From positions 1-24,964 of the forward strand of contig SXKQ01000043.1 in assembly GCA_005778045.1 (NCBI GenBank): 24,964 nt of DNA. The letters run 5' to 3'. Within the stretch, counting starts at the first letter, position 1, and each line of letters begins with the position of its first letter. The position numbers and the translations under genes are program-made. Below the pieces are notes generated by a model, which worked only from the letters and a program-made list of their open reading frames with translations, had not been told where the DNA came from and did no database searches. Shown here one piece after another: positions 15,384 through 23,800 of the stretch. The stretch comes from Planctomycetia bacterium (GTDB lineage: Bacteria; Planctomycetota; UBA1135; GCA-002686595).

Positions 15384-16267
15384 CGACCGCCACCGCGATG
15401 ATGCCGAATGCGCCCGCCACACCGCGCGGGGTCTGGTCGGGCCTCAAGCCGCAGCACATGGTCAGCGCCCTCGTGACGCTGTTCCTCGTGCTCGGCCAGT
15501 GGCGCTTCCAGATCATCAAGAGCTACCCGCTCACGGGCATCGGGTTCATCGACGACTACGCGGTGCTGATCGTCTCGCTCTCGACGGCTCTGGCCTTCGA
15601 GGCGCTGCTCTCGCGCTGGCTGCGCGGCGAGTGGCCGAGCGTGCTGTCCGCGTACATCGCGGGCAACTCCGTGGTGATCCTGCTCAAGCCGCAGGGCGGC
15701 CTGTGGCCCTACTTCCTCGCCTCGGCGATCGCGATCACGTCGAAGTACGTGCTGATGTACCGCGGCCGCCACCTGTGGAACCCGACCAACCTCGCGATCA
15801 GCTTCATGCTGCTCGCCGCGCCGAGCTCGATCACGATCCTCGGCCACGAGTGGGGCAACGAGCTGTGGACGGTGGGCGTGATCTGGTGCATCGGCCTCGT
15901 GGTCGTGAAGCGCGCCAAGCTCCTGCACATCAGCTTCACCTATCTCGTGAGCTTCTGCCTGCTGGCGCTCCTGCGCTGCGCCATCACGGGCGCTCACCCG
16001 CTGACCGAGCTCGCGCCAGTCACCGGCCCGATGTACCAGATGCTGATGTTCTTCATGCTGACCGACCCGCGCACGACGGTCAGCTCGCGCGCCGGCCGCA
16101 TCCGCGTCGTGATCATGATCGCGCTGATGGAGTGCGCCCTGCGCCTCGCCAACGACTTCCACCTCGCGTGGGCCGCTCCTTTCGACACCGCGCCCGCGAT
16201 CTTCGCGCTGGCGATCATCGGACCGATGGCGCTCGCGCTCGATCTGCGCCGCAAGGCGAGCGTCTGA
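15380..16267 (+). CDS. RnfD/NqrB-like polytopic membrane protein, orphan
   Basis: This 295-residue, very hydrophobic protein has about eight to ten transmembrane helices. It starts at GTG 15380, overlapping the preceding stop. Family-like landmarks are YRGRHLWNPTNLAISF near the middle and MFFMLTDPRTTVSSRAGR, which matches the F-M-x-T-D-P-x-T-S segment of the NQR2/RnfD/RnfE family. RnfD and NqrB carry covalently bound FMN on a threonine within S/T-G-A-T; I do not see that tetrapeptide here, so flavin attachment is doubtful. No other Rnf or Nqr subunits are nearby. Tight coupling to the FG-GAP/UnbV gene suggests the two proteins work together at the membrane. The stop lies 7 nt from the end of the convergent next gene. 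Confidence 0.85.
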   Translation: MTTATAMMPNAPATPRGVWSGLKPQHMVSALVTLFLVLGQWRFQIIKSYPLTGIGFIDDYAVLIVSLSTALAFEALLSRWLRGEWPSVLSAYIAGNSVVILLKPQGGLWPYFLASAIAITSKYVLMYRGRHLWNPTNLAISFMLLAAPSSITILGHEWGNELWTVGVIWCIGLVVVKRAKLLHISFTYLVSFCLLALLRCAITGAHPLTELAPVTGPMYQMLMFFMLTDPRTTVSSRAGRIRVVIMIALMECALRLANDFHLAWAAPFDTAPAIFALAIIGPMALALDLRRKASV

Positions 16268-16274
16268 GCGCGGC

Positions 16275-17663
16275 TCAGAGCTCGAGCACGGTGCGGGCGC
16301 CCTCGCCCACCGTGGTCTCGCCCAGCAGCGTGTCCGAGCTGTCGAACACGCGCACGCGCGCACCGACCTCGCCCTGAATCCACCACATCGCGTCAGGCGG
16401 CACCGAGAGTGCGTAAGCCAGGCGGCCTCCAGAGGGCGCGAGCAGCTCGACAACGATGTCTCTGGTCATGTCGCGGCGCGCGCGCAGGGAGATGCCGACG
16501 CTGCGCAGCCTCATGTCGAGGCGCACGCTCTGCTCGCCGGAGCGCACGGTGACGATGGACTCTGATTCGAGCCCGGACATGTCATCGCGCCAGTGCAGCT
16601 CGTAGGGTTGACCCGGAATCAGGCCCGACAAGCGGAACGCGCCCTCGTCATCCGAGCGAGCATGGGGCATCGGCCACTCGAACTGCCCTTGGATCCACCG
16701 CAGCGTGAACGGGCCCACTTCGTGCTGGCGCTCGCGGCCCAACATGCGGCCGACGGACCAAGCCGTGAACGACGCGATGTGCGGTGCGGAGCCCGACACG
16801 AGCCGACCGTCGATCACGCCACCCCGCTCGAGCTCGAGCACGGCGAGGCTCGCGCGCGCAGGCAGGAGCAACGTCCGAGGTCGCCAGCCATCGACACAGG
16901 CGACGAGGAAGAACGGCTCGCCGCAGGGCACGGCCATGTCGATCCGCGCGCTCCCCTCGACCGCGCCGCTCCACACGGCCAGTTCCTGACCCGGTGCGTC
17001 ACCCCGCACGGTGAGTGCCACCACCGTGACGACCGCCGACTCCCCAGCCGAGAGCAGCACCGAGATCTCCGGCTTGCACAGTCCCGGCAGCTCGAAATCG
17101 ACGGGGATCAGGAGCTCCCCGCCGCGCTCGAGCTCCGAGCGCGCGAACGGCACGGACACGATGCGCTCGAGCGGCAGCCACGAGCTCGACGAGATCTGCA
17201 CGTGCAGCTCGGTCAGCACGGCCTCGTCGTCGGGCGTGAAGCAGTGACTCACCTCGGAGCGATAGGTGCCGTCGGGCTGGAGGTAGGTCCATGCGGCGAG
17301 TCCGGTCGCCGCGCCGTGGTGACCGAGCTCGCCGAGCCGCGGACGGACGATCACGACCGGCTTGCTCTCCTCGCCGAGCGCACCTTCGACTCGACCCGTC
17401 ACGAATACGCGCGCCCAGTTGCGACGCGCCAGCGGATCCAGCCGCTCAGCCGGCTCCGGCGACGCACGCTCACCCGACTCCCCCACCGTTCTCGGGGGCG
17501 GTTCCACTTCGCCTGGAGTTCCCGTGCTGGACTCCGAGCTCGCGCTCGAGCGCGCGGCGTGCTCGCGCTCCGGCGGGCCGCGACGCAACAGCAGGATCGA
17601 CGCCGCCAGCGCGAGCAGGACCGCCAGTCCGAGAAGCGTGCGTTGCGAGCGGATCGGAGTCAC
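16275..17663 (-). CDS. Membrane-anchored, beta-rich (carboxypeptidase-regulatory-like) protein
   Basis: A 462-residue protein from GTG 17663. An N-terminal signal anchor (RTLLGLAVLLALAASILLL, about 8-27) is followed by a Ser/Pro/Glu-rich linker (30-75) and a long extracytoplasmic beta-rich region. The region containing DDEGAFRLSGLIPGQPYELH (about 330-350) has the form G-x-F-x-L-x-G-L-x-P-G-x-Y, typical of carboxypeptidase-regulatory-like or SpaA-like beta-sandwich domains. No catalytic motif is visible, so a structural or binding role is likely but unproven. It follows the GMC oxidoreductase by 32 nt on the same strand and may be the last gene of that cluster. GTGCTATTCC lies just upstream of the start and is a possible weak extended -10. 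Confidence 0.8.
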   Translation of the reverse strand: MTPIRSQRTLLGLAVLLALAASILLLRRGPPEREHAARSSASSESSTGTPGEVEPPPRTVGESGERASPEPAERLDPLARRNWARVFVTGRVEGALGEESKPVVIVRPRLGELGHHGAATGLAAWTYLQPDGTYRSEVSHCFTPDDEAVLTELHVQISSSSWLPLERIVSVPFARSELERGGELLIPVDFELPGLCKPEISVLLSAGESAVVTVVALTVRGDAPGQELAVWSGAVEGSARIDMAVPCGEPFFLVACVDGWRPRTLLLPARASLAVLELERGGVIDGRLVSGSAPHIASFTAWSVGRMLGRERQHEVGPFTLRWIQGQFEWPMPHARSDDEGAFRLSGLIPGQPYELHWRDDMSGLESESIVTVRSGEQSVRLDMRLRSVGISLRARRDMTRDIVVELLAPSGGRLAYALSVPPDAMWWIQGEVGARVRVFDSSDTLLGETTVGEGARTVLEL

Positions 17664-17695
17664 GGGCTACGGAATAGCACGCGCGGCGCGGATCG

Positions 17696-19312
17696 TCACG
17701 CCTGCGAGGCGCACCAGCGCCGGGCAATGCGCTCCGCATTCGCCATCAACGTGAAGGTGAGGTTCTTCGCCGGCAGGAAAGGGAACGTCGAGCCGTCCGC
17801 GAAGAACAGACCGCGCAGGTCGTGGCTCTCGCCGTCGGGCGAGGTCGCGAGCGGACGCGCCTGAGCGCTCATCGCAACGGTCCCCGCGTAGTGCACGCTC
17901 GCGCCCATCGGCCGCACGTGAGCCATCCCCGGCGGGACGATGCACCCGAGTTTCCAGAGAGCCTTTCGGACAGTCTTGAGCACGCTGCGCATGCGCTCCG
18001 GCTCCTCGCGGGCGGGCTCGTAGCGCACGAGCAGTCGCGAGCCCTCGCCATCGGCCTCGAGCTCGAGACGACATTCCGGCCGACGCTCGTCGTGGAAGTT
18101 GACGTTGACGATGCCCAGCGCCGCGTGCGCGTTGCGGAAGATCCACAGCGCGCTCTTCAGGTCGAACGGGACGCTCTGGACGATCGGGTGGATGAGTGCG
18201 GTCTTCAGCGTCGTGACGAGGCCGTGCACGTAGTGCCGCGGATCCTCGCGCTCGAGGCCGAGCGCGAGCTGGTGGTACTGGTACGAGTCGGGCTCGTAGC
18301 GCTGGCGCAGCATGGCGAGATGGATGTACGGCACGAGCACCTGCCGGTTGTCCATCAAGCCCTCGAGCACGGGCGCACGGCCGCCGTGGGCTCGCAGTGA
18401 GTCGAGGAACAGCTTGCTGGAGGCAAGCGTGCCCGCGGCGAGCACCACCGACGTCGCGTCGAGCGCCTCCGCGCGCCCGGACGCAAGCTCGACGAGGTGC
18501 AGCTTGCGCACGCGGTTGGCCTCGTCGGCCTCGATGCGCGTGGCGAAGCGACCATCGAGGTAGGTGAAGCGCTCGTGCTTCAGGAGCGCGCGCAGCGTGA
18601 TCGAGGGCGTGTACAGCGCCTCGCGCGGGCAGCTCCACAGGCAGCGACCGAGGTTCGTGCAGCCATGGCGACCGTCGCGCTCGTCGGAGCGCACCGCGGC
18701 ACGCGTGCGGCCCATCCAGACGCCGAGATCCGAGTTCAGCCGTTCACGCTCACGACCGTAGCGAGCGAGCAGCGAGCGGGAATGCGCGTCGAGCGGCAGC
18801 GACGGAGCGAGGTGCTCGTGAACCGGCGTGAAGCGAGAGAGGTCATCGTCCGTGCCACTGACCCCGATGCGCTCCGCGACGGTGCCGTAGCTCGCATGCA
18901 GCTCGCGTGCGTCGAACGGAAAGTCGCGCAGCTCGTGCTCATGGAAGGGGAACGCGCCGCCCGTCCACGCCTCGGCGAGCCCGCCGCGTGCGAAGCTCGA
19001 GAGCGGCTCGAACCCCTGCGCACGCGTACGGAAGCGCTCGAGCGGCGCGAAGATGAAGCCCTTGTGCGGCGGGAAGCCGTAGTACTCGCCCTTGGAGCCC
19101 GGGAACATCACGGCCTCGAACTTGCGGCCGAGGAAGTAGCCGGCCGGATCGTCGTGCTCGCGCTTGAAGCGCGCGAAGCCCGCATCTGGCAGCACCGGTG
19201 CGGGCGCCGTGCGGCCGACGTCGACCAGCGTGACGTGCGCGCCATGCTCGAGCGCAGTCTGCGCGAAGTGCACTCCACTCGCTCCCGAGCCCACGACGAC
19301 GACGCGCTTCAT
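17696..19312 (-). CDS. GMC-family FAD-dependent oxidoreductase
   Basis: This 538-residue protein is started at ATG 19312, where the Rossmann motif VVVVGSGASG (GxGxxG, residues 8-13) follows at once and D31 ends the second strand. The start overlaps the upstream stop by four bases. Internal landmarks are a cysteine group C-x5-C-x3-C (CTNLGRCLWSC), VVLAAGTLASSKLFL, and the C-terminal LFFADGSTFPFLPAKNLTFT. The predicted catalytic pair is H474 (SVHYAGT) and N517, 43 residues apart, the same spacing as the two catalytic histidines of glucose oxidase. Such enzymes oxidise alcohol groups by hydride transfer to FAD; the substrate here cannot be told. No signal peptide or Tat motif is seen, so it is probably cytoplasmic or membrane-associated through its neighbour. 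Confidence 0.9.
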   Translation of the reverse strand: MKRVVVVGSGASGVHFAQTALEHGAHVTLVDVGRTAPAPVLPDAGFARFKREHDDPAGYFLGRKFEAVMFPGSKGEYYGFPPHKGFIFAPLERFRTRAQGFEPLSSFARGGLAEAWTGGAFPFHEHELRDFPFDARELHASYGTVAERIGVSGTDDDLSRFTPVHEHLAPSLPLDAHSRSLLARYGRERERLNSDLGVWMGRTRAAVRSDERDGRHGCTNLGRCLWSCPREALYTPSITLRALLKHERFTYLDGRFATRIEADEANRVRKLHLVELASGRAEALDATSVVLAAGTLASSKLFLDSLRAHGGRAPVLEGLMDNRQVLVPYIHLAMLRQRYEPDSYQYHQLALGLEREDPRHYVHGLVTTLKTALIHPIVQSVPFDLKSALWIFRNAHAALGIVNVNFHDERRPECRLELEADGEGSRLLVRYEPAREEPERMRSVLKTVRKALWKLGCIVPPGMAHVRPMGASVHYAGTVAMSAQARPLATSPDGESHDLRGLFFADGSTFPFLPAKNLTFTLMANAERIARRWCASQA

Positions 19313-19749
19313 CGTGATGCTCCAAGGCGCGAAGCGAGCCAGATCGGGAGACTGAGCAACATGCCGCACGCGAGCAGCACGCCGAACACGACGCCCAGCC
19401 AGGTCATGTGCAGGAGCATTCCGGGAACCGACGCACCCGTCGGAGTGTCGAGTTCCTCGTCATGCGGCGCGCGCACCTCGTGAATCGCGAGCAACAGCAC
19501 CAGCTTGCGGCGCAGTAACCCTCCGTTCGAGAACACGCGCGCGTGGGCGTCGAGCGCACGCACCAGCACCGGCACGCTTCGCGCAAGGGACACGACCGCC
19601 CTCTCAAAGCCCGTCGTCGACGGCAGCTCGACAGCTCCGGCGGCATGCGCGGCCCGGTACTGCTCGCGCACGTATTCGTCCCCCGCGCTCGCGCCGAGAT
19701 AGTGCGCGAACGCATCGCACTCGCGGTCGAGCTCGCTGCGCTCAGCCAT
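19309..19749 (-). CDS. Small C-terminally anchored membrane protein, unknown
   Basis: A 146-residue protein. Residues 1-105 are soluble and helical (CDAFAHYLGASAGDEYVREQ; FERAVVSLARSVPVLVRALD), and one long hydrophobic segment lies at about 111-139 (MLLHMTWLGVVFGVLLACGM and on). I do not recognise the family. It overlaps the upstream SDR gene by 8 nt and the downstream GMC gene by 4 nt, so it is translated with both. It could serve as a membrane anchor or small partner subunit for the GMC enzyme, as small subunits do for other GMC dehydrogenases, but no sequence similarity to those is apparent. Confidence 0.8.
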   Translation of the reverse strand: MAERSELDRECDAFAHYLGASAGDEYVREQYRAAHAAGAVELPSTTGFERAVVSLARSVPVLVRALDAHARVFSNGGLLRRKLVLLLAIHEVRAPHDEELDTPTGASVPGMLLHMTWLGVVFGVLLACGMLLSLPIWLASRLGASR

Positions 19750-20665
19750 ACTTCAGCAGGTCGTCGAGCATCGCGTCGACGTTCCGCATCGAGCCGGCAA
19801 AGCGCCGCTGGAGCTCGTTGGGTCGCGCCGTGCTGTCGTACACGAATGAATAGAGCTGCCCCGCGCTCATCGGCAAGAGCGGCAGCGCCACCTTTTCGAG
19901 CTGCTTCAGCACCGCAATCGCACCCTTGCCGGGCAACGGCAGGAAGCGCGCGCTCCCGCGCTTGCGCCGCTGGATGCGGCCCAGAAGCTCGCGGAAGGTC
20001 AGCACCTCTTGACCGCCCAAGTCATACTCGCCGCGATCGAGCGCCGGATCCTGCAGCCATGCCTCGAGACACAGCGCGAGGTCGTCGGCGTGGATCGGCT
20101 GGATGTTGACGCGGCCGCCGCCAAACAGGGGCACCAGCGGCAGGGACGCGAGCCCCTCGAGCGAGTGCCAGATCTTCGCGCGGCGACTCATCACGATCGT
20201 CGGCCTCACGATCGTCCACTCGAGCCCGCTCGCGCGCACGAGCGCTTCGGCCTCGAGCTTCGAGCGCCCGTAGGGATAGGCGTCGTGCTCGGGATAGGTC
20301 GCGGCGATGCTCGACACGAACAGGAAGCGCCGCACCCCAGAGCGCTTGCATGCTTCGAGCACGCTGCGCGTGCCCTCGACGTTGACGCGCTGGAAGTCGG
20401 CCGCGCGCGCCTTGCCCGTGAGCGCGGCCATGTGGACGAACTCGCTGCAGCCTTCGAGCGCGCGCAGCCACTCCTCGGGCTCCGAGATCCGGCCGTGCAC
20501 GGCCCGGATGGCGGCCTCGGGAAAGGCGCTGACGTTGCGCGAGAGCACCGTGACGGCGGGCATGTTGCGACCGGCGGAACGCTTGTCGCCCGCGAGGCGC
20601 TGCAGGAGCGCGCGGCCGACGATGCCCGTCGCTCCCGTCATGAAGATCCTGCGCCCGTCGCCCAT
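19742..20665 (-). CDS. Extended SDR / NAD-dependent epimerase-dehydratase-like oxidoreductase
   Basis: This 307-residue protein from ATG 20665 has the nucleotide-binding motif MTGATGIVG (G11-x2-G14-x2-G17), VHMAALTGKA after strand four, FLFVSSIAA (S118/S119), and an active-site Y132-x3-K136 in PYGRSK, followed by WTIVRPTIV. These mark an extended SDR of the epimerase or atypical NDUFA9-like group. The exact substrate is not predictable. A longer reading from ATG 20710 would add an unmotivated 15-residue extension, so the shorter start is chosen. A -10-like TATCCT (20683-20678) lies 12 nt upstream. It heads a minus-strand cluster with the small membrane protein and the GMC oxidoreductase, suggesting a joint alcohol or sugar oxidation-reduction pathway (inference). 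Confidence 0.92.
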   Translation of the reverse strand: MGDGRRIFMTGATGIVGRALLQRLAGDKRSAGRNMPAVTVLSRNVSAFPEAAIRAVHGRISEPEEWLRALEGCSEFVHMAALTGKARAADFQRVNVEGTRSVLEACKRSGVRRFLFVSSIAATYPEHDAYPYGRSKLEAEALVRASGLEWTIVRPTIVMSRRAKIWHSLEGLASLPLVPLFGGGRVNIQPIHADDLALCLEAWLQDPALDRGEYDLGGQEVLTFRELLGRIQRRKRGSARFLPLPGKGAIAVLKQLEKVALPLLPMSAGQLYSFVYDSTARPNELQRRFAGSMRNVDAMLDDLLKYG

Positions 20666-20677
20666 GGCTGCGCTCGA

Positions 20678-20683
20678 GGATAG
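20678..20683 (-). promoter_or_regulatory. Weak -10-like box before the SDR gene
   Basis: On the minus strand GCCTATCCT contains TATCCT (TAnnnT) ending 12 nt before ATG 20665. No -35 is evident. It is placed in the 163-nt divergent gap 20666-20828, which holds no gene. Confidence 0.25.
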
Positions 20684-20811
20684 GCGAAGCGCGAGGCATG
20701 TTCGAGCCACGTGAAGTCACTCGACGCATCACTTCGGGGCCACTGGCCGGTTCCAGAGCCCGTCGTGCGCGCGTTCGATGGCCTGCGCGCTGCCCGGCCA
20801 CTAGCATTTAC

Positions 20812-20817
20812 CCCCCG
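20812..20817 (+). promoter_or_regulatory. Candidate -10 box (TAGCAT) for the large peptidase-fusion gene
   Basis: CACTAGCATTTA contains TAGCAT ending 11 nt before ATG 20829. This is the same hexamer seen at 13602 and 5622. The implied leader is about 5 nt or less, so the mRNA would be nearly leaderless; no Shine-Dalgarno is visible before the ATG, which fits. Confidence 0.45.
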
Positions 20818-20828
20818 AATCGCCTCCG

Positions 20829-23800
20829 ATGCTGCTGCACTTCCTGCTTGCCACCGCCCTGCTCGCGCAGGCCCCCGCTCCCGCGCCAAAGCCGGCGCAG
20901 GTTACCCCGTTCACGGTCGCCCTCGACGGGGCCCGCTCCGCGCTCGCTGTCAAGGACGTCGAGCGAGCCCGCGTCCAGCTCTGGCGCGCGCTCGAGCGCG
21001 ACTCTCGCTCCACCGCCGCGTGGGCGGTGCGTGCGGAGCTCGCGGCGGCGACCGGCGACCGCGACGAGGAGCTGTACGCGCTCCACACGCAGCTGCGGCT
21101 CTCGATCGCCCAGAAGCTTCCGAAGCCTGAGGTCGACGCCCTGCGCGCGCGCATCGTCGCGCTCGATCCGATCGCGGCCGACCTGTTTGGCATGAACGCG
21201 CGCTTCATCGGCACGCTCGAGCCGATCGCGGCCGCCTACGAGAAGGATGGTCGTCCGCACTCGGCGATCCGCGTGCACAAGCTGATCCTCGCGATCGACC
21301 CCGAGTACTCCGCCTCTCAGCAGGCCATCGAGCGCATCGCCGCGCTCCCCGATCCGAGCCTCGCCGGAGACGCGAAGCCCAAGGACCTGCTCGCCGACGT
21401 CAGTGCCGAGTGGATCGCGAAGTTCGATGCCGAGCACGCGACGTGGGACACGCGCGCGAGCCTCGAGCGCGAGAACTACACGACCTACACCAACGCCGGC
21501 TACGAGGTGCTCGTGCGCTCCGCCGAGGCGATGGAGCAGATGAACCGCTTCTACCGTGTCTTCTTCCAGTACGGCACGGAAGAGGACGGCAAGACGGTCC
21601 CGCGCATCGACCTCAACATCTTCAAGCTGCGCGACGAGTACCTGAAGCTCGGCCTCGGCCCACCCGTCGAGTGGTCGGGCGGGCACTTTACCGGTGGCGC
21701 GGTCGAGACCTACATCGAGGGGCAGGGCTTCGACGGCATGACGGGCACGTTGTTCCACGAAGCCGCGCACCAGTTCGTGTCGCTCGCCACGGGCGCGGCG
21801 GGCTGGCTCAACGAAGGCCTCGCGAGCTTCTTCGAGGGTTGCCGCATCCTCCCCAACGGCACGGTGCTCATGAACATGCCGGCCACGCACCGCCTGTTCC
21901 CGCTCGCGGAGAATATGGAGCGCGGCTGGATGAGCGGTCCCAACGACGGCATCGATCCGGCGAACCCCTCGAAGAGCGCTCCCGACAAGGCACCGACCTT
22001 CCGCATCGTGGTCGAGAACCAGTACGCGTGGGGCCCGCCGTGGTACTCGCCGACCTGGGGCGTGGTGTTCTTTCTCTACAACTATCAGGACCCCGTCGAC
22101 GGTCGTTTCATCTACCGGCGCGCGTTCCGCGAGTACGTCGACGCCTCGGGCGGCCTCGATGGCAAGACCGCCGTGCAGAAGTTCGAAGAGGTTGTGCTCG
22201 GCCAGCCGCTGCCGCCGATCAAGGGCTTCGACCGCGAGGACGCGCCCGACGTCGTGCTGCCGAAGTCGATCGACGAGCTCGACCCGATCTGGAAGACGTG
22301 GACGCTCGAGCTGCGCGACGAGCAGATCGGGCGCATCGAGCGCAGGCGGCCGTACCTGCGCTGGGCTCGCGCGGCGCTGCTCGCCAAGGATGACGTCGCG
22401 GCGCAGGAGCACTTCGAGAAGGGGCTGGTGTCGACGCCGGACGACGTGGAGCTCGCGCTCGAGTTCGCGGAGTTTCTCGCGGGGCGCAAGGATACGGACC
22501 GCGCGGCGCGACTCGCGCTCGAGGCGCTGCGCGAGCTCGAGACGCGCAAGCCCGTCGACGAGAAGGCGATCGACCGCGTCGACCGCTTGCTCTCCAAGTG
22601 GGATCCCAAGCGCGCGGGAATCGAGCGCGCGCAGCGGGATCTGCTCGCCGCCGCGCAGGGGCTGATCGACCGCTACGAGCAGGCCACCCGTCCGATGATG
22701 GTGATGGACCTCGCCTGGCGCCTCGGCCGCGACCTCCAGGAGCCGCAGCTGTTCGAAGCCTACGAACGCGCCCTGCGCGCGAGCGGCCGTTCGCTCGCGC
22801 TGTGGGAGCTCGCCTACAACGAGTCCAATCTCGAGGGCTGGGACAGCGGCGGAAACACCTCGTTCCAGGCGGCAGGGTCGTTCCTCGACGCTGCCTTCCG
22901 CGACTACGCGCCAGCGGAATTCGACTACCAGATGCTCGCCCTGCAGCGCGTCACGTCGGGCGACTACTCGCTCGAGGCGGACGTACTCGCGCAGCGCGGC
23001 GACTGCAACTTCACCGGCCTCGTTTTCGGCCGCAAGGACGCAAACAACTTCCACGCGCTCGTGCTGTTCCCCGGCGCGCCGCGGCAGAAGGACAGCAAGG
23101 CCGCGGACAGCGCGTGGATCGACCTGGCTTCCTTCTACGGCGGTGGCACCACCAAGACGTGGCGCCACGTTCCCGTCGCCGCCGACACGGCCGCCGATGG
23201 GCAGAGCGCGACGGCGCGCTGGCGCAAGCTGCGCATCGACGTCGCCGGCGCGAAGATCGACTGCTGGGTCGATGGCCAGCTCGTCGCCACGCACGAGTTC
23301 GCCTCGCGCGAGGTGCTCGCCGGTGAGATGGGATTGCTGCAGGGCCGTGGTCGCGCTCGCTTCAAGGACGTGCGCTTCCTCGCGCGCGACCCGCGCGATC
23401 CCGCGAGCCGTCTCGAGCGCGAGCTGCGCATGGAGAAGCTGCGCGCCTCGGGCGACGAGGCGATCGCCGGCAGCTACGTCGGGCTGATTCCGCGCTTCCC
23501 AGAAGTCACGCGCTGGGCGCGCGTGCCGCGCTCGAGCTGGGCGGAGGCGGGACTCGTGCCCCAGCTGCTCGTCTTGTGGTCGATCGAGCAGAACGAGCTG
23601 ATTCCGCTGCAGGAGTGGCTGCGCGACCTCGATGCCCGCTACGGCAAGGTCGGCCTGCGCATCGTGTCGATCGCGTCCCCCAACGACGACGGCAAGCTCG
23701 AGGCGTACCTGCGCGAGCATGCCTTCCCCGGCTCCGTCGGCGTCGATCGGCGCGAGGGCACGGGCCTGGGCCTGACGCAGAAGCGCTTCTTCATCGAGCG

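Noticed and set aside
13548..15422. A 624-residue minus-strand open frame over the FG-GAP gene
   Set aside because: The plus strand encodes unambiguous FG-GAP and ASPIC/UnbV motifs; the minus frame has no recognisable domain.
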